DNA of 64,000 nucleotides from Hysterangium stoloniferum (GCA_015178975.1 WHVD01000004.1:1-64000); one strand, 5' to 3'. Shown: positions 1 through 10,898, counted from the stretch's first letter. A program made the numbers and translations. The notes: generated by a model not told the origin, from the letters alone.

Positions 1-179
1 CCAAAGGAGAAAGTCGACAGGGGGGTTGATTCTTGGGTACCCCCAATTGCTCTCGACATTGTCTGTATGAGGCACGCGGGTGATGAATCCCCCGCCGGTC
101 GTGGATGTACTGGCTGTCGGGGCTCGGGGACCTTTTTGAACTTAGGGAGGACTTGCTTGTTTTGTTGGAAAGGGAGCAT
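1..179 (-). CDS. Partial open frame running off the window edge, unknown product
   Basis: An ATG at 179 opens a minus-strand frame of 59 codons that is still open at base 1. The peptide is rich in Pro, Lys and Ser and I recognise no domain. A TATA-like AT stretch lies about 110 bp upstream (about 286-298). It lies beyond the chromodomain end of retroelement copy A, so it may be an extra 3' reading frame of that element or the 5' end of an unrelated gene. The second copy of the element is truncated before this point and cannot settle it. Low confidence that it is coding. Confidence 0.2.
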   Translation of the reverse strand, partial: MLPFQQNKQVLPKFKKVPEPRQPVHPRPAGDSSPACLIQTMSRAIGGTQESTPLSTFSF

Positions 180-539
180 TATAGCACGATAAAAGTGGTG
201 AAGTTGAAGATAGAGGGAAGGGCTGTAGATAGGTGAAGGACGTGGTGTGAAAGATAAAGAAAATTTATGCGAATTTACGTGTACTTTTTATATATATTGA
301 ATTGAAACTCCGCTCAGTTGGTCGTTAAATAAAATTCATTAATTGTGGCGGGTTTTGGGGAAATGTGTCCGCTGCCAATTAATGGTTGTCCCAATCAACC
401 GAAGGGATAGAAAAATGAAAAAGAATAAAAGCCAATGAGATGGCTCACTGAATAACTGAGATATTTCTGAAAGGAAGTTACGAAAGAGATGGAATAGATG
501 ATTCCTTGAGCGCATATATCCCATTAAATGTTGAACAGC
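180..539. other. AT-rich spacer downstream of retroelement copy A coding region
   Basis: No LTR matching 8071-8717 is visible here and no reading frame resembles a known domain. The 3' LTR of copy A is therefore either left of the window or lost. The stretch contains a TATA-like run near 290 and otherwise nothing I can name. Confidence 0.4.
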
Positions 540-850
540 GCCTTGTACACCCTCAGAAGTGCCGGAGCATTTCTAAGGTCAGTGCTGCTTAACCACAAAT
601 CCCTCCTCGGGTCCATAACCTTTCCAGCGCACCCCTAAATAGCAGACGATTTCGCTGTTTCCTATGTCCAAACAATAGCTTCGACTTCATATTCTTCATG
701 ATCTGATTTCAACTCTCTTAGGTTCTCAAGTTGGGGTCTCGGACCTAGCTTGGAAGGAGAGGGTTGATATTTCCGCACATGATCCCGATTAATGACTGGA
801 TGCATCGGATACTCCGGGGGGATCTTAAGCCTAAATACTTGAGAGTTCAA
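540..850 (-). pseudogene. Integrase C-terminal tail and decayed chromodomain, copy A
   Basis: The frame at 662-850 gives the integrase tail typical of gypsy elements (an HPVxNxxxVRKY-like pattern) followed by EEYEVEAIV, the usual first strand of a chromodomain. In another frame just downstream (about 555-660) the translation gives YLGVRWKGYGPEE, which is the chromodomain core with the conserved WKGY. The two halves are in different frames and separated by a stop, so the domain is broken. Chromodomains in these elements target integration to modified chromatin; that role is family knowledge. It identifies the element as a chromovirus. Confidence 0.75.
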
Positions 851-854
851 TTTC

Positions 855-1852
855 TCAAGGACCTCGAATGGTCCAATCCGTCTTTGTATTAGTTTCTTTC
901 CCCGTTCCCTTGACTTCCACCAGTTCGAGGGGGTGGGGGTTCACCAATACAAAGTCTCCCTCAGAGATATCTTCTACAGGTCTTTGCTTCTTGTTATACG
1001 CTCGTGCTTGAATCTCTTGGGCTCGAGCGATTGAATCCCACGCCATCTGCCGATGATTTTCTAGCTCGAGGATCCATTGGTCGGCCATAGGGCTGTCTGA
1101 TAGTTCTCTAGGAACTAGGGGCTCGTCACCTCCTAGGACTCGAGACATTCCTCTTGGAAGGTATCCCAGTAATAAGAAGGCTGGGGCATAGTTTGTGGAA
1201 CTGTGAACAGTCGAGTTGTATGTGTGAACAACTACCTCAATCCACTGGGACCAGCTTTCCTTAGCAGAGGCACAATAGGCTCGAAGCATCTGTTCTATGG
1301 TCACATTCATATTCTCCATTTGCCCATCCGTTTGAGGATGATGAGCCGAAGATACCGCAAGGGTGGTACCATAGATTTTACAAACTTCCCGCCAAAACCT
1401 GCAGGTCCATCTCTTTATCCCGGTCACAGATTATTCGAGAGGGCAGTCCAAAGGGGCTTGCTACCTGTTTGACAAATATTCGTGCGAATCCTTCAGCCGT
1501 AAGGTTCAAAAAGGTAGGTATTGTAATAGCGTAACGCGTCAATTTATCAACGGCGACGAAGACTGCGGAATACGAATCCTTTCCTGAATCGGGTAGTCCA
1601 GTGATTAAGTCCATAGAAACTACCTCGAATGGCCTAAAAAGGTACGTCAGCCGGTCTGAGGGCTCCTTGACAAGCGGTGCGATCGACTTTGGTTTTTTGG
1701 CAGATATCGCAGGTACGCACGTACGACACGCAATCTTGTAGCATTCTTGGCCAAGAGAACCGGTCTTTCATCAGGTTGAACAACCGCTGGCCTCCGGCGT
1801 GTGCTCCCTCAAAAGGGTTATCATGTACCAACCTTAGAATCGAGTTAATCAT
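855..1852 (-). pseudogene. Integrase (zinc-binding and catalytic core), copy A, frameshifted
   Basis: The frames at 1634-1852, 1378-1614 and 855-1427 together cover an integrase. The zinc-binding H2C2 module ends in CDICQKTK. The core follows with SMDLITGLP (first catalytic Asp), a CDRD segment (second Asp) and GQMENMN (catalytic Glu; GQTERVN is usual). The frame changes near 1620 and near 1400, so no continuous product is possible. Integrase would insert the element cDNA into nuclear DNA. The three catalytic positions still look present, so the damage is from frameshifts. Confidence 0.85.
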
Positions 1853-1906
1853 GGTTCTGGGTACACAGACTCGACTTTTCCAGTCCGAGTCGCGAAAGTA
1901 CAGGAG

Positions 1907-2581
1907 TCAGTTTGCTCCCACGAAGTAGTGAGAAGGAGTAACAACCACGTTGGGTGAAGGGGTATCTAAAGCGTAGAGATTCCTGAAAACCGGGGCCTTT
2001 GAATAACCCTCTAGAAATTTCTTTATATATCCCTCCTCGATGCTGATTAGTAGCTGAGGATGATGCAATGCAAAGTCAGACTCGTCTTCCTGGTCGTTCC
2101 TTATTGCGTTATGAGAATCCCATTCTGACCGTCGGACCTTTTGAGTTACTCCGAAAGGTTCGATAGAATCGAGTATGGTAGAGAAGACCGCTTTCTTAGC
2201 GGGTTCGTCCTTCCATAGTTTTTCCTCAGTACTCTTGTCCAGAGAGGTCGAGGTGATAGCCTGCAAATCATCTCTAATAGGGCTCACGAAGGCTGGTACC
2301 CGAGGGAGTCTGGACAATGGATCCACGTTGCTGTGAACTCTCCCTGCTCAATGCAAAATCTCGAGACCTGGAAATGCAGCGTATATCGCCCCCCATGCGG
2401 CTAGTCGACGATTAGTGTTCTCGTAAGATCTAGCCCATTGCAGAGCTGCATGGTCCGTTATGAGCAGGACATGTTCACCTTCAATGAAAGGTTGAAAGTG
2501 GACTAGTCCCTCCTTTGCTGCTAATGCTTCCCGTTCAGTAGCAGAATAGTTACCCTCAGCGCTTTTCAGCTGGGACTCCAA
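1907..2581 (-). pseudogene. RNase H C-terminal part and connection to integrase, copy A
   Basis: The frame at 2348-2581 reads like the second half of a Ty3-type RNase H, with a YSATEREALA segment, then LLITDHAAL and WARSYENTN. The next frame (1907-2326) begins with VDPLSRLP, the usual connector between RNase H and integrase, and continues into a charged linker. A frame change separates the two. RNase H degrades the RNA strand during reverse transcription. The upstream half of the domain lies in 2648-3622 and is disturbed by a 23-bp triplication. Confidence 0.8.
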
Positions 2582-2629
2582 TATGCAATGACTCGTTCAA
2601 CAGTAACTTCGGTCACCTCAAAAGTGGAT

Positions 2630-2698
2630 CCCCACGAATCCGACCACTCAATCCCCACGAATCCGACCACTCAATCCCCACGAATCCGACCACTCAAT
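2630..2698 (+). repeat. Three tandem copies of a 23-bp unit inside RNase H of copy A
   Basis: Three consecutive units of 23 bp start at 2630, 2653 and 2676 and look identical. Each contains CACGAATCCGACCACTC. As 23 is not a multiple of three, each extra unit shifts the reading frame, and a shift between RNase H frames occurs exactly here. Copy B is truncated before this point, so ancestral unit number is unknown. Replication slippage is the simplest origin. Confidence 0.9.
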
Positions 2699-3622
2699 CT
2701 CGGGCTGTTTGGTTTTGTACCGATGAACAAAGGATGGCACGTCCTGCGCACGGTCAAAAGCCAATTTGGCTTGGGCATAGATTTTAGTGTCCACTAAGTC
2801 TCCTAAAGCCATCTTCTGGACTTGTTGGAGGCAACAACCCAAGGCAAAATCCGAAGCGTCCGTATACAATCGGTAGGGCATCCCACTAACTGGATGTCCC
2901 AGCACTGGAGCTGATCCTAATGCGGTTTTAACATCCTCATAAGCTCGGACATGTTCAGCAGTCCACGTCCAGGGTATTCCCTTTTTTAGGAGCGAGAATA
3001 AAGGGGACACCATCCATGAATAGAATGGTATATATGCTGAAAAGTAAAGGACCATTCCAAGGAACCGTTGTAGATCAGAAACCTTAGTGGGTGGGGCCAA
3101 TTCCAATATAGCGTGAACTTTTTCTTGGTGGGTTGAAAAACCCAGCCTAGATACTTTATGACCCAATAACAATATCGAATTATATCTGATAAAACATTTC
3201 TTGGGAGAGAGAGTGATACTGGCCGAAGCGATAGCGCCAAGCACCTGATTCAGGTGAAGCAAATGATCATCCCAGTTCTTAGAGAATATGACTATGTCAT
3301 CGATGTAGACTAAACAAAAAATCCACAAGTAGGGTGCTAAAACTGTTTGCATGACGCGCTGAAATGTGGAGGGGCCGTTTCTGAGCCCAAATGGCATCCT
3401 TTTAAATTGCCACAGCCCTCTATGGGATCTAAAGGCTGTTTTGGGCTTATCGTCCTCCAACATTTCTAATTGAGTAAACCCGGCTAGCGCATCGAAAGAA
3501 GAAAGAACATTTGACCCCGACAGCGCCTGCATAATCTCCGATTGACGTGGTAAAGGGAATTCGTCTGGAACAGTGAGATGATTTAGTTTTCCGATAGTCG
3601 ATGACCACCCGCAGTTTACCAT
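2648..3622 (-). pseudogene. Reverse transcriptase palm and RNase H start, copy A
   Basis: This frame carries the gypsy RT core: LPRQSEIMQAL, FSSFDAL-type motif A as SSFDALAGFTQLE, KRMPFGLRNGPSTFQ, and the catalytic YIDDIVIFS. It continues through the connection (FLGMVLYFSAYIPF) to the RNase H start YTDASDFALG. It is out of frame with the upstream RT fingers at 3447-5036, the shift being near 3615 where DYRK should run into LNHLTVPDEF. In copy B that junction is in frame. The C-terminal residues run into the 23-bp repeats and stop. Confidence 0.9.
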
Positions 3623-5036
3623 TGCGATATACTACAAAGGCTGGCACTCCCCAGGGGCTTTTAGATGGCTCAATGACACCCTGTTCGAACCAGGTATCCA
3701 TTTGCTCATCTATAACTCTCCTATTGGCAGGGGACGAAGGGAACATAGGTATGGATATGGGCTGAGCTCCCTCTTTCAAGGGGACAGGGACTCTACATTC
3801 CACTTGCCCTAACCGTCCGTCGACTCCGAAAGCCTTAACGTTCTCAGTCAAAACTGATCTGAGACGTGGCAGGACCTCCGTTGGTATATCCGGTCCCAAA
3901 TTGACTAACTTGTGAAGATCCTCTGAGGCAAATTTCTCATTATCAGCCACTGCAGCCGTCTTAGGACCAGGCGGTTCGAAATCGTCTGCAATCTCTGGTT
4001 CAACAGGTGGCTTAGGCCTTTCTGAGGCGACTTGACGGTCCTCCTCAAGTTGAGAGAGACTTTCGATAAGGTGTGTGATCTTGGTCGCGCCTGCTACCAT
4101 TAAACCTTTCTCCTCGAGAGACCTGGGCTTGTGAGCCCAACGAGTGGGGTCATGAATTATCCCTATTGTCTCCCCTCGTCGGATAGTCTTAGGGGTTAGC
4201 GATGGATTGGCTAAAGGTACTGCCGCACTATTCCTTGAAATTGCCGTGATTGGTGTGGCTAATATAGAACCGTCCTCGTTTTGCAGTACAATTCCTTCAA
4301 CAATCCATTCCTCGCCCTTTAGATCTTCAACAAAAATAGGCACTAGTCTGGCTAACTCTGGATCGATAGTGCAATCCTCCAAGGCTCGCGCGACTCTTTC
4401 AGTACGCACACCTTTATCGGGGAGAGAGGTGAATTTGGATGACTCCTTCTCGTGCTTCCCGAAAGGGGCCTTATTGACGGTGAAGGTCAAAGGTTGAGGT
4501 TCCTTAGAAGAACTGGCTGGAATAAAACCCTGTCGTCCCGGGAGAATAAGTCTAGATCCCAACGGCTGATCTCTTAGAGTACCAATTTCATAATTAATAT
4601 GGAAGTCTTCTCCCAAAAGAATTGGCACCGTCATTCCTCTAACGACATAAGTTTCTGCCGCGAACTTCAGTAACGTTCCACTGTCGTCCTCCAGGTAAAT
4701 GGGAATATTAACATATCCGATAACCTTAGCGTTACCCGTGAGCTGGATTAGACGTAACTTGAGTCCTTGTTTCAACTTATACATGCCCTGCAGCTCCTTG
4801 TAGAATTCCTCCGATATAAAGGAAAGATCCGCTCCCGTGTCCATTCGAATTTTGACGTGTTCGGGTGAATCGGGAGTTCCTACATGACCGAAAACATGGA
4901 GCGCAGCAACTCCTATGCTAGAGTAACCACTGGGAGGATCCCGTTTTCGATAAAGGATTGTAGTATCCTCCTTCATCAGACGACTGGGACAAGGGTATTG
5001 GATTCGAGGCCTCTTACTTTCCTTGCGCAGGGACAA
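3447..5036 (-). pseudogene. Protease and N-terminal reverse transcriptase, copy A
   Basis: An aspartic protease is marked by RMDTGADLSFISEEF (catalytic D-T-G), about 85 residues into the frame, followed by a VPILLGEDF segment typical of retropepsins. After a charged linker comes the RT start: an IDEQMDTWFEQGVIEPS stretch, then SPWGVPAFVVYRNGK and VVIDYRK. The frame then shifts and the palm continues in 2648-3622. Protease would process the polyprotein and RT would copy the RNA. The frame begins just after a stop that separates it from gag. Confidence 0.9.
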
Positions 5037-5038
5037 GA

Positions 5039-6277
5039 TTACGTTCCTGCGTTCACTTCGGCAAGGAACATGCTTCGAAGGGAATCCAATACTGGATCAT
5101 CGTCGCTGTCCTCCGAATCCGAGTTCTCGTACGGTAGTAAATCGGGGGGGTTCCCGGTATCAAACGGGAACGTGTCAACATCAGCTCCAGGCGAACAGAG
5201 CGAATTCGAACTGATTTGTTCATGAGAATCTCCAGTCTGACAGTAGTCCTCGGTCAGGCCTTCAAGGTCCTGCCGATGAGCACTCAGCCGGTCTCCTTTT
5301 TCGAAGAAATCTGCAGTGAGTATGGATACGTAAGCTTCAGACAGAAGAGCTTCACCAGTCGTTCGATTTTCCTCCCTCACTAATTTGTCTCCGACATGGG
5401 GCAAATAAATGGAAACAAAAGTCAATTTGTCATCAGAGCTATTTACTTGTCCTTGTATAGATAGTCCATGAACCGCTTCATATAACCTTTGCTCCTCAGC
5501 TTCCTCTGACATATCCTGTGCGGAGCATTTGTTGATAGAGACATAATGAGACATTTTGCCAGCTTGAGGGCAGTCTATCTTAAAATGCTCCGGACTTCCG
5601 CATATCCAACATTCCTTGGTGGGTTTGACCAAACTCCTCTTGTTACTCCTCTCGAAGAACATTTTTCCATGACGCTTTCCCTGTTTTGGATCAGCGATGT
5701 CCAGAACGGTCCTTCTCGTCGAGCCTCTCTCGTTAGTCTCACTAACGAGAATATGGTTAGGTGAAGAGGAGTCGCCGGTGACTCTAAAATCCAATTCTTG
5801 ACCCTCCGATAACATTACGTGCGGTTTCTGGAACCTGTAATGTTCCCGGTGTGTTTGGACCCAAGCGTTAATCAGAGCTTCTTGCAGGTTATTAGCATAA
5901 GTCTGTAAACTCATGATATCATCGATGGGTTGTCCTTGAAGAAGGTAGAGCCATTCCGTAGGCAGCGTGAGAATGAGTCTGCATGTCTCATCCCCTCTGT
6001 CCTGGTGGAACCCGTACAGGAAATGATAAAGTTTAACTCTCCGTTGGATATAGTGGACGGGTGTCTCATGATCATGACCAGCCTGTCGAAATTTCATAGC
6101 TTCCCATTCTAAGGCTAAGGATTCATGCCAATGAGTTCTGAGCAATCCTTCGACGATACCCCAAAGAAACGACCCATGAGATTGACTGAATTCAGTACGA
6201 TGCTCACGGTCTAAGGTGCTCCACCAGACCTTAGTGTGCCCCTTGAGTCGTCTTGGCAGAGCAACTCCTGATCGCAC
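5039..6277 (-). pseudogene. Gag C-terminal half with zinc knuckle, copy A
   Basis: This frame continues gag after a frameshift near 6260. It contains the retrotransposon gag homology segment (LKGHTKVWWSTL onward) and a CCHC knuckle, CWICGSPEHFKIDC, which would bind element RNA. The end is acidic (SDSEDSDDDP) and stops before the protease frame. In copy B the same acidic region continues without a stop into the protease, so gag and pol were probably one frame in the intact element and the stop here is a lesion. Confidence 0.85.
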
Positions 6278-7994
6278 TCATAGAGTCTGATATCTCCGCG
6301 AGACTCATGATATCCATGATATAGTCCAGGGCTTCGGATTGAGCTCCATCGTATTCAGGGAGATCAGACCATTTGATCTTAAGGTCGTTGGTGTTAAGAG
6401 TGACCTTCTTGTCCTTAGGTAAGTCATCAATAAGCGCGCTAGCTCGAGACCGCATCGGAGTTCGAAAAGGGGTATTAGGCACTCTATTGTGGCGCTCCCC
6501 ACATCCTGAGTTCCCTCCCCGGTCTGAAGTATTCGAACTCCCAGATGAATCGCTAGGGGGTCCTCCTGATGGCAAGAAAGGGTTTGAAGTGATCGGTAGA
6601 GAATGGCGGGGACCATCTGGATTAAGCGATCCTCGACCAGCAACTGGGCCAGCTATGCCCTCAGTGAATGCCGTGGAGAAGGACGGTTGACCCTTGTTGG
6701 CGACTGATCGGTTTCTGAGAGTGGTCACTTCATTTCTGAAGTTAGGGCTGTTGGAGACTCCCTCAAATGCGACGCGAGAGCGGTGATCTCCCTGGAGAGA
6801 CGTTAGGCCCGGTTCCATCGCGATTTGTCTCTCGATCTCCGTCGCGTTCAGAAGTCGACACGGCTGGGGTTGATGGAAGGGAGCGCAGACCTCAATCCTC
6901 TTCTCCTGAAGGCGTTCTATCACTTGCGTCCTCAAGTTCAGTGGAAAATCCTCCAATATTACGGGACGGTTGAGAGAATGCAGAAAATGAGTATCAGGGG
7001 ACCCGTTTAAGTTGCGAACGAACAAATTGGTTGTGGAGATAGGCGAATCAGGGACCTGGATCGAGTCGTTATAGGGGAGGAGTACCTCTAAAACCATCTT
7101 ATCAAGTCTTCTTTGGTTTTGCTTCAACCGACCTCTTAAAGTGAGGTATGCCAGCGATAGATTTGGCGTGACTCCATTGAGAGACTCCTCCAACATACGG
7201 ATGTACATGTACTGGTAGTCAACCTTAGGCACAACATGATCTCCGCTAAGCAGGACATGCAGGATCTGCAACACATCATCATGTGTACGAAGTGCTTCAA
7301 GGAACAGAGAAAACACCTCCCGCTTGAGAATTCTTCTTCCTCCTTCCATAGTGGTCGTCACCTCATTCGACCATTCAGGAATCGATTGGGTCAAATCCTC
7401 AAGGTTCCCTGGTCGCGTGAATAAATCCCGCGCCGATAAAATCGCTTGATAACGCCCTAACCAGACTGCTACAGTCTCCGGTAGAATAGGGTAATCCGTA
7501 CTGTACTCCTCCACGAAGGGGGTAACCTGATCCTCGGGGATTCGATCGATGTAGTACATATCCCATTTGTAGTCGATGGGCTGGGCGTAAATTATATGAC
7601 CTCCGAGGAACTGCTTAAGGATGACCTGTCTCGGAGGGAATCTGAGAATGGGCGTGGGTGCTCGATTAGGCTCAACATTAACTCCAGGGGTGTCCAACTG
7701 CTCGAGTGATGAGCGTTCCTCAGGTGGATCGGGGGGAATGTTCATTGACGATCCAGCTACTACTCCGGGGGAATCCTCTGGAGGAGGTGATCCTGGAGGA
7801 AGCTGGGGAATGTTCGTAGACGATCCAGCTACTACTCCGGGGGAATCCTCTGGAGGAGCTGATCCTTGAAAAGTCGACGAAGACTTCCTCAGGGTGACGT
7901 TACGGAGTGGTTCTAGGTTAAAAGATTTTTGACGAGGCATGGAGCTACCCGGCGTTGATGAAGGCCTAGATGTTTGATTCTTGCCCGTAGTCAT
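6231..7994 (-). CDS. Gag N-terminal part, copy A
   Basis: The ATG at 7994 lies 76 bp inside the 5' LTR edge and opens 587 codons. The first 120 residues contain two imperfect repeats of a Pro- and Ser-rich segment (PPEDSPGVVAGSS twice), followed by a conserved helical region shared with copy B (from about PPRQVILKQF). The frame ends in an aberrant tail after SDSMSAIRS; in copy B the protein continues into LPRRLKGH, so a small indel near 6260 ends it early. Gag would build the virus-like particle in the cytoplasm. The start is supported by the identical ATG context in copy B (32258). Confidence 0.85.
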   Translation of the reverse strand: MTTGKNQTSRPSSTPGSSMPRQKSFNLEPLRNVTLRKSSSTFQGSAPPEDSPGVVAGSSTNIPQLPPGSPPPEDSPGVVAGSSMNIPPDPPEERSSLEQLDTPGVNVEPNRAPTPILRFPPRQVILKQFLGGHIIYAQPIDYKWDMYYIDRIPEDQVTPFVEEYSTDYPILPETVAVWLGRYQAILSARDLFTRPGNLEDLTQSIPEWSNEVTTTMEGGRRILKREVFSLFLEALRTHDDVLQILHVLLSGDHVVPKVDYQYMYIRMLEESLNGVTPNLSLAYLTLRGRLKQNQRRLDKMVLEVLLPYNDSIQVPDSPISTTNLFVRNLNGSPDTHFLHSLNRPVILEDFPLNLRTQVIERLQEKRIEVCAPFHQPQPCRLLNATEIERQIAMEPGLTSLQGDHRSRVAFEGVSNSPNFRNEVTTLRNRSVANKGQPSFSTAFTEGIAGPVAGRGSLNPDGPRHSLPITSNPFLPSGGPPSDSSGSSNTSDRGGNSGCGERHNRVPNTPFRTPMRSRASALIDDLPKDKKVTLNTNDLKIKWSDLPEYDGAQSEALDYIMDIMSLAEISDSMSAIRSCSAKTTQGAH

Positions 7995-8070
7995 TCGCGT
8001 GTTCAGGTCTTAGTAGTCAAATAATAAGTTTTTCCTCGTAGGAAAAGAACGGTCCGGCCCGGATCACCAC

Positions 8071-8717
8071 TGTGAAGAGTCGATAGATTCTGACCGTTCG
8101 ATATACGAAGAATAGTGTTTATTCAACTACTATTAGCAGGTATTGACCGTACAGTACAATACCGTAGATTACTAGACAAGCAGTACTAGTAAGAAGACAC
8201 GCTATGCGTCACAAGAGCAACTGTACAGTTGCTCTTGACGGCTAGAATGAAAGAATGAAAGAGTTGACCTTCACGGTACAACTCGTAGCTAGATGTAAAA
8301 TAGATAATCAATGTGAAGCTGAATATCTAGAGTAAAGAAATAATAGCGCGAGTCAACTATAATGTCGACTAGCGCAAAGACCTTAGATTGGAACTCGACC
8401 TTCGCGGTTCGAGTCCAAAGTACGTTAGTATGCAAGAGAATACTACCTTTTTAAAGGTAGTTGAGACGTTACCCTTGACACCTCTCGCTATTCAACATCT
8501 GGGTCGTTTACGAGGTGGTGTCTGCTAGGTAAAAGTTGTCTATCTCTTTTGGTGCCGAGAGCACCCATACGTATACACAAAGCTTCGAACTACAAAATAA
8601 AGGTGTGCTCGAAATATAGAAAGAATATAAAGAAAGAAAATAAAAGATAAATAATAAAGTACTATAATCCAGCTACTATTCCTTAGTCCAATTATGCATA
8701 TATGCATACCCTTTACA
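8071..8717 (-). repeat. 5' LTR of chromovirus copy A
   Basis: On the minus strand it runs from TGTAAAGGGTATGC to GACTCTTCACA, so it is bounded by TG and CA. It matches the LTR of copy B (31537-32181) along its length; sizes are 647 and 645 bp. Immediately inside the LTR is a shared GTGGTGATCC sequence that is the likely primer-binding region. The opposite LTR of copy A is not in the window. The five bases outside the LTR are CAGGT (8718-8722). Confidence 0.92.
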
Positions 8718-8822
8718 CAGGTGTAGGGATTCGGGTGGTTCCGCTGCTGGTTAAGGTCATAATACTACTAGCTGATTGCTCGTGTGGATTGCAGTGAATG
8801 AGGGTCCGGCTCGGATCACCAC
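8718..8822 (-). mobile_element. Leader fragment of a related older element, cut by copy A
   Basis: This 105-bp piece ends at 8822 with GGCTCGGATCACCAC, almost the same as the sequence inside the LTR of copy A. It is followed directly by the related LTR 8823-9698. It is best read as the first bases of the internal region of an older minus-strand element into which copy A inserted. Confidence 0.6.
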
Positions 8823-9698
8823 TGTAAAGGGTCAAGTAGTTTACCACTCAATGTACGATTGTTATCGACTAGCGATAGTATGAAATACAATCAACTAGTA
8901 GTTAAGATATAGATTACAATCGACCTTTAAGGTGCAATTGGTAGATAATTACAAGGGCAGATCGACCTTACGGTACGATTTGATTGTGTAGCTAGCTGGG
9001 CTGATGGCTGAGTAGATAAGAGAAAGTATATGTTGCGCGAGATAGAGAGAATATCCTAAGAAAGTGAGTTATGATGGATATTCTTACCACACTAGGCAAG
9101 AGCTTGAAGTCGAGTCAAATAATAGTAACTGACTTCGACTGTTTCAGTGTGTGAAGTGTAGTTACTATAATTCTATGAAGAGAGATAGAGTGGAGGTTTG
9201 TTTTAGACAAGACCGTGAACCAGTACTTGCATGTGTAGGTGATGGTTGTTAGAGTTGAAAAGTGTCTGAGTTTGTCTCGTGTGACTACTACTGTGACATA
9301 CGCATACTTCTTGTTAGTGAGAGCACCCACAAGCATACATGGACTCTCGAACTAATAAAAGGCATATTTATGAGTGATAAAAAGAGAATAAAAAATATAA
9401 AACAGAAAGGAAATAATGGTTATAAAGTGGCTTAAGGTCTAAGGCTTAGAGCCTTTAGTCACACCTCCTATGTGACCTATCCTTCACAGGTGGTGTCTGT
9501 TGGGTAAAAAAGGTCTGAGTTTCTATTTGGCGCTGAGTGCGCCCATAAGTATACACAAAGCTTCGAACTACAGAATTAACAGTATGCTCGAAAGGCATAA
9601 CAAATAAAAAAAAGGAAATAAAAGGTATGTAGATAATAAAGTAATATAATGTATCTAATATTCAATGGTCCAATCATGATATATGCATACCCTTCACA
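8823..9698 (-). repeat. Diverged LTR related to the copy A family
   Basis: The ends TGTAAAGG (8823) and CCTTCACA (9698) and the order of conserved blocks match the copy A LTR, notably the block around GTATACACAAAGCTTCGAAC and the terminal ATGCATACCC. It is longer (876 bp) and seems to hold a duplicated inner block near 9320-9420 resembling the block at 9530-9600. It is the 5' LTR of the element whose leader is 8718-8822. Confidence 0.75.
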
Positions 9699-10898
9699 GG
9701 AATTATAGAAACCTGTAGAAACTTATAATAATTTCCTATTTAGTTATTTAGATATTATTAAGCAGAACTCTCTACATGTACAATTGTGAGGAGTATGCTT
9801 TTACCACAGTTTTATTGTGGTAAAACACTCCTTTTATTTTATTTATATTTTACACATTCTATTCATATTTATCTATCTTTTATATTCTTCGAATATTCCA
9901 TCATTTCATTAGTTTGAAGCATTTTGTATACTTGTGGGTGCACTCAGCACCAATTAGAACTCAGACACACTTTTACCCAAGAACCACCACTCGTAAGACA
10001 TAAACTAGGTCTACTATGAGGGGTGATCAGGGTAATGTGTCAGCTACTACATAGGTAGCAATATCTGAACTATCTAACACTTCTGGCCTTGAACTGTAAT
10101 AGTCGAGGCCTCTACTCGAATCATCCTTCTCGAATCATCCATCTTCCTATTCTACTCATTTCTTCGTATATAGAATGGTCTGAACTTATACCACTCTTCA
10201 CAACAATAAAAGGAGGCCTAAATCTTGAATAAAATCAATCTATTTTACTACTATCAACAGCACCAGCTCAAAAGCTTATCTAATCATCCTAAGAACAAAA
10301 ATAGCCTTAGTCTAATATACTAACTGCAAGTACCTATACTTGCAGAATCTTGAACTCTTTGTCAGCAACTCTTGAACTTAGCTAATTCATCTAAGTTCCC
10401 TCAGCTTCCTTGAAACCTTTAGGCTTACTAATCGCTTAAGTAAATCTAAATTCTTATTACTGAAATCCCTGCCCATTTAGGTTATTCAAAAACCCACATT
10501 AACAACACAGTTAATCAATCTTTAAACAAATACTTGGATATTCAACTCTTGGACAATCTCTCTATTTATAAATTATTTAACAGCTTGTTAAATCTTTATA
10601 AATAGTAAACTAACAGGCTACAAGAAAGCAAAGGCTTATGACAAGTTTCTGCCAACTTATTGTGCATACATTCAGTTCCTGAACCTTTATTCTCAAGAAG
10701 AACTTAACTTTTGTAGAGCATGTCAATACAAGTTCATCTGAATTCGTCAAGAGACCAAACAAATATTGACTTTAGTTGTTTAAGCTTAATAGTGCAGCTA
10801 ATTAATTTATCAGTACCATTATTTGTTTATTCCTTGAATCCCTTGCTGTGTCAACATTTGTTAACTATTTGATAGAGTAAATAGCCAAATCCATTACA
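9699..10898 (+). repeat. Decayed D-family LTR, interrupted by a solo LTR
   Basis: From 10208 the plus strand resembles the reverse complement of the element D LTR (37253-38571): the CACCAGCT..CTTATCTAATCATCC block, the AACTGCAAGTACC block, and the TTAACAGCTTGTTAAAT block appear in the same order, ending CCATTACA at 10898 where the D LTR ends CATTACA. The part left of the solo LTR (9699-9784) fits the adjoining upstream region. The copy has many substitutions and its 5' end is missing. Confidence 0.7.
9785..10202 (+). repeat. Solo LTR with 5-bp target duplication
   Basis: The 418-bp element begins TGTGAGGAGTATGC and ends CACTCTTCACA. It is flanked on both sides by ACAAT (9780-9784 and 10203-10207), a perfect 5-bp target duplication. 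Its ends and the CTTCGTATATAGAA block relate it to the LTRs at 30180-30502 and 30980-31480. No internal coding sequence is present, so it arose by recombination between the two LTRs of a former full element. Confidence 0.88.

Larger units (their letters stand above)
540..8717 (-). mobile_element. Ty3/gypsy chromovirus copy A, defective, 3' end not seen
   Basis: Read on the minus strand, the order is 5' LTR (8071-8717), primer-site region, gag with a zinc knuckle, protease, reverse transcriptase, RNase H, integrase and a chromodomain remnant. This is the standard chromovirus order. The reading frame is broken at several points: in gag near 6260, after the zinc knuckle near 5037, in RT near 3615, in RNase H near 2600-2700 and in integrase near 1400. 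It is therefore non-autonomous now. Copy B at 31537-37252 is the same family in opposite orientation and shows the unbroken version of several of these positions. A 5-bp target duplication cannot be tested because the left end is missing. Confidence 0.93.
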
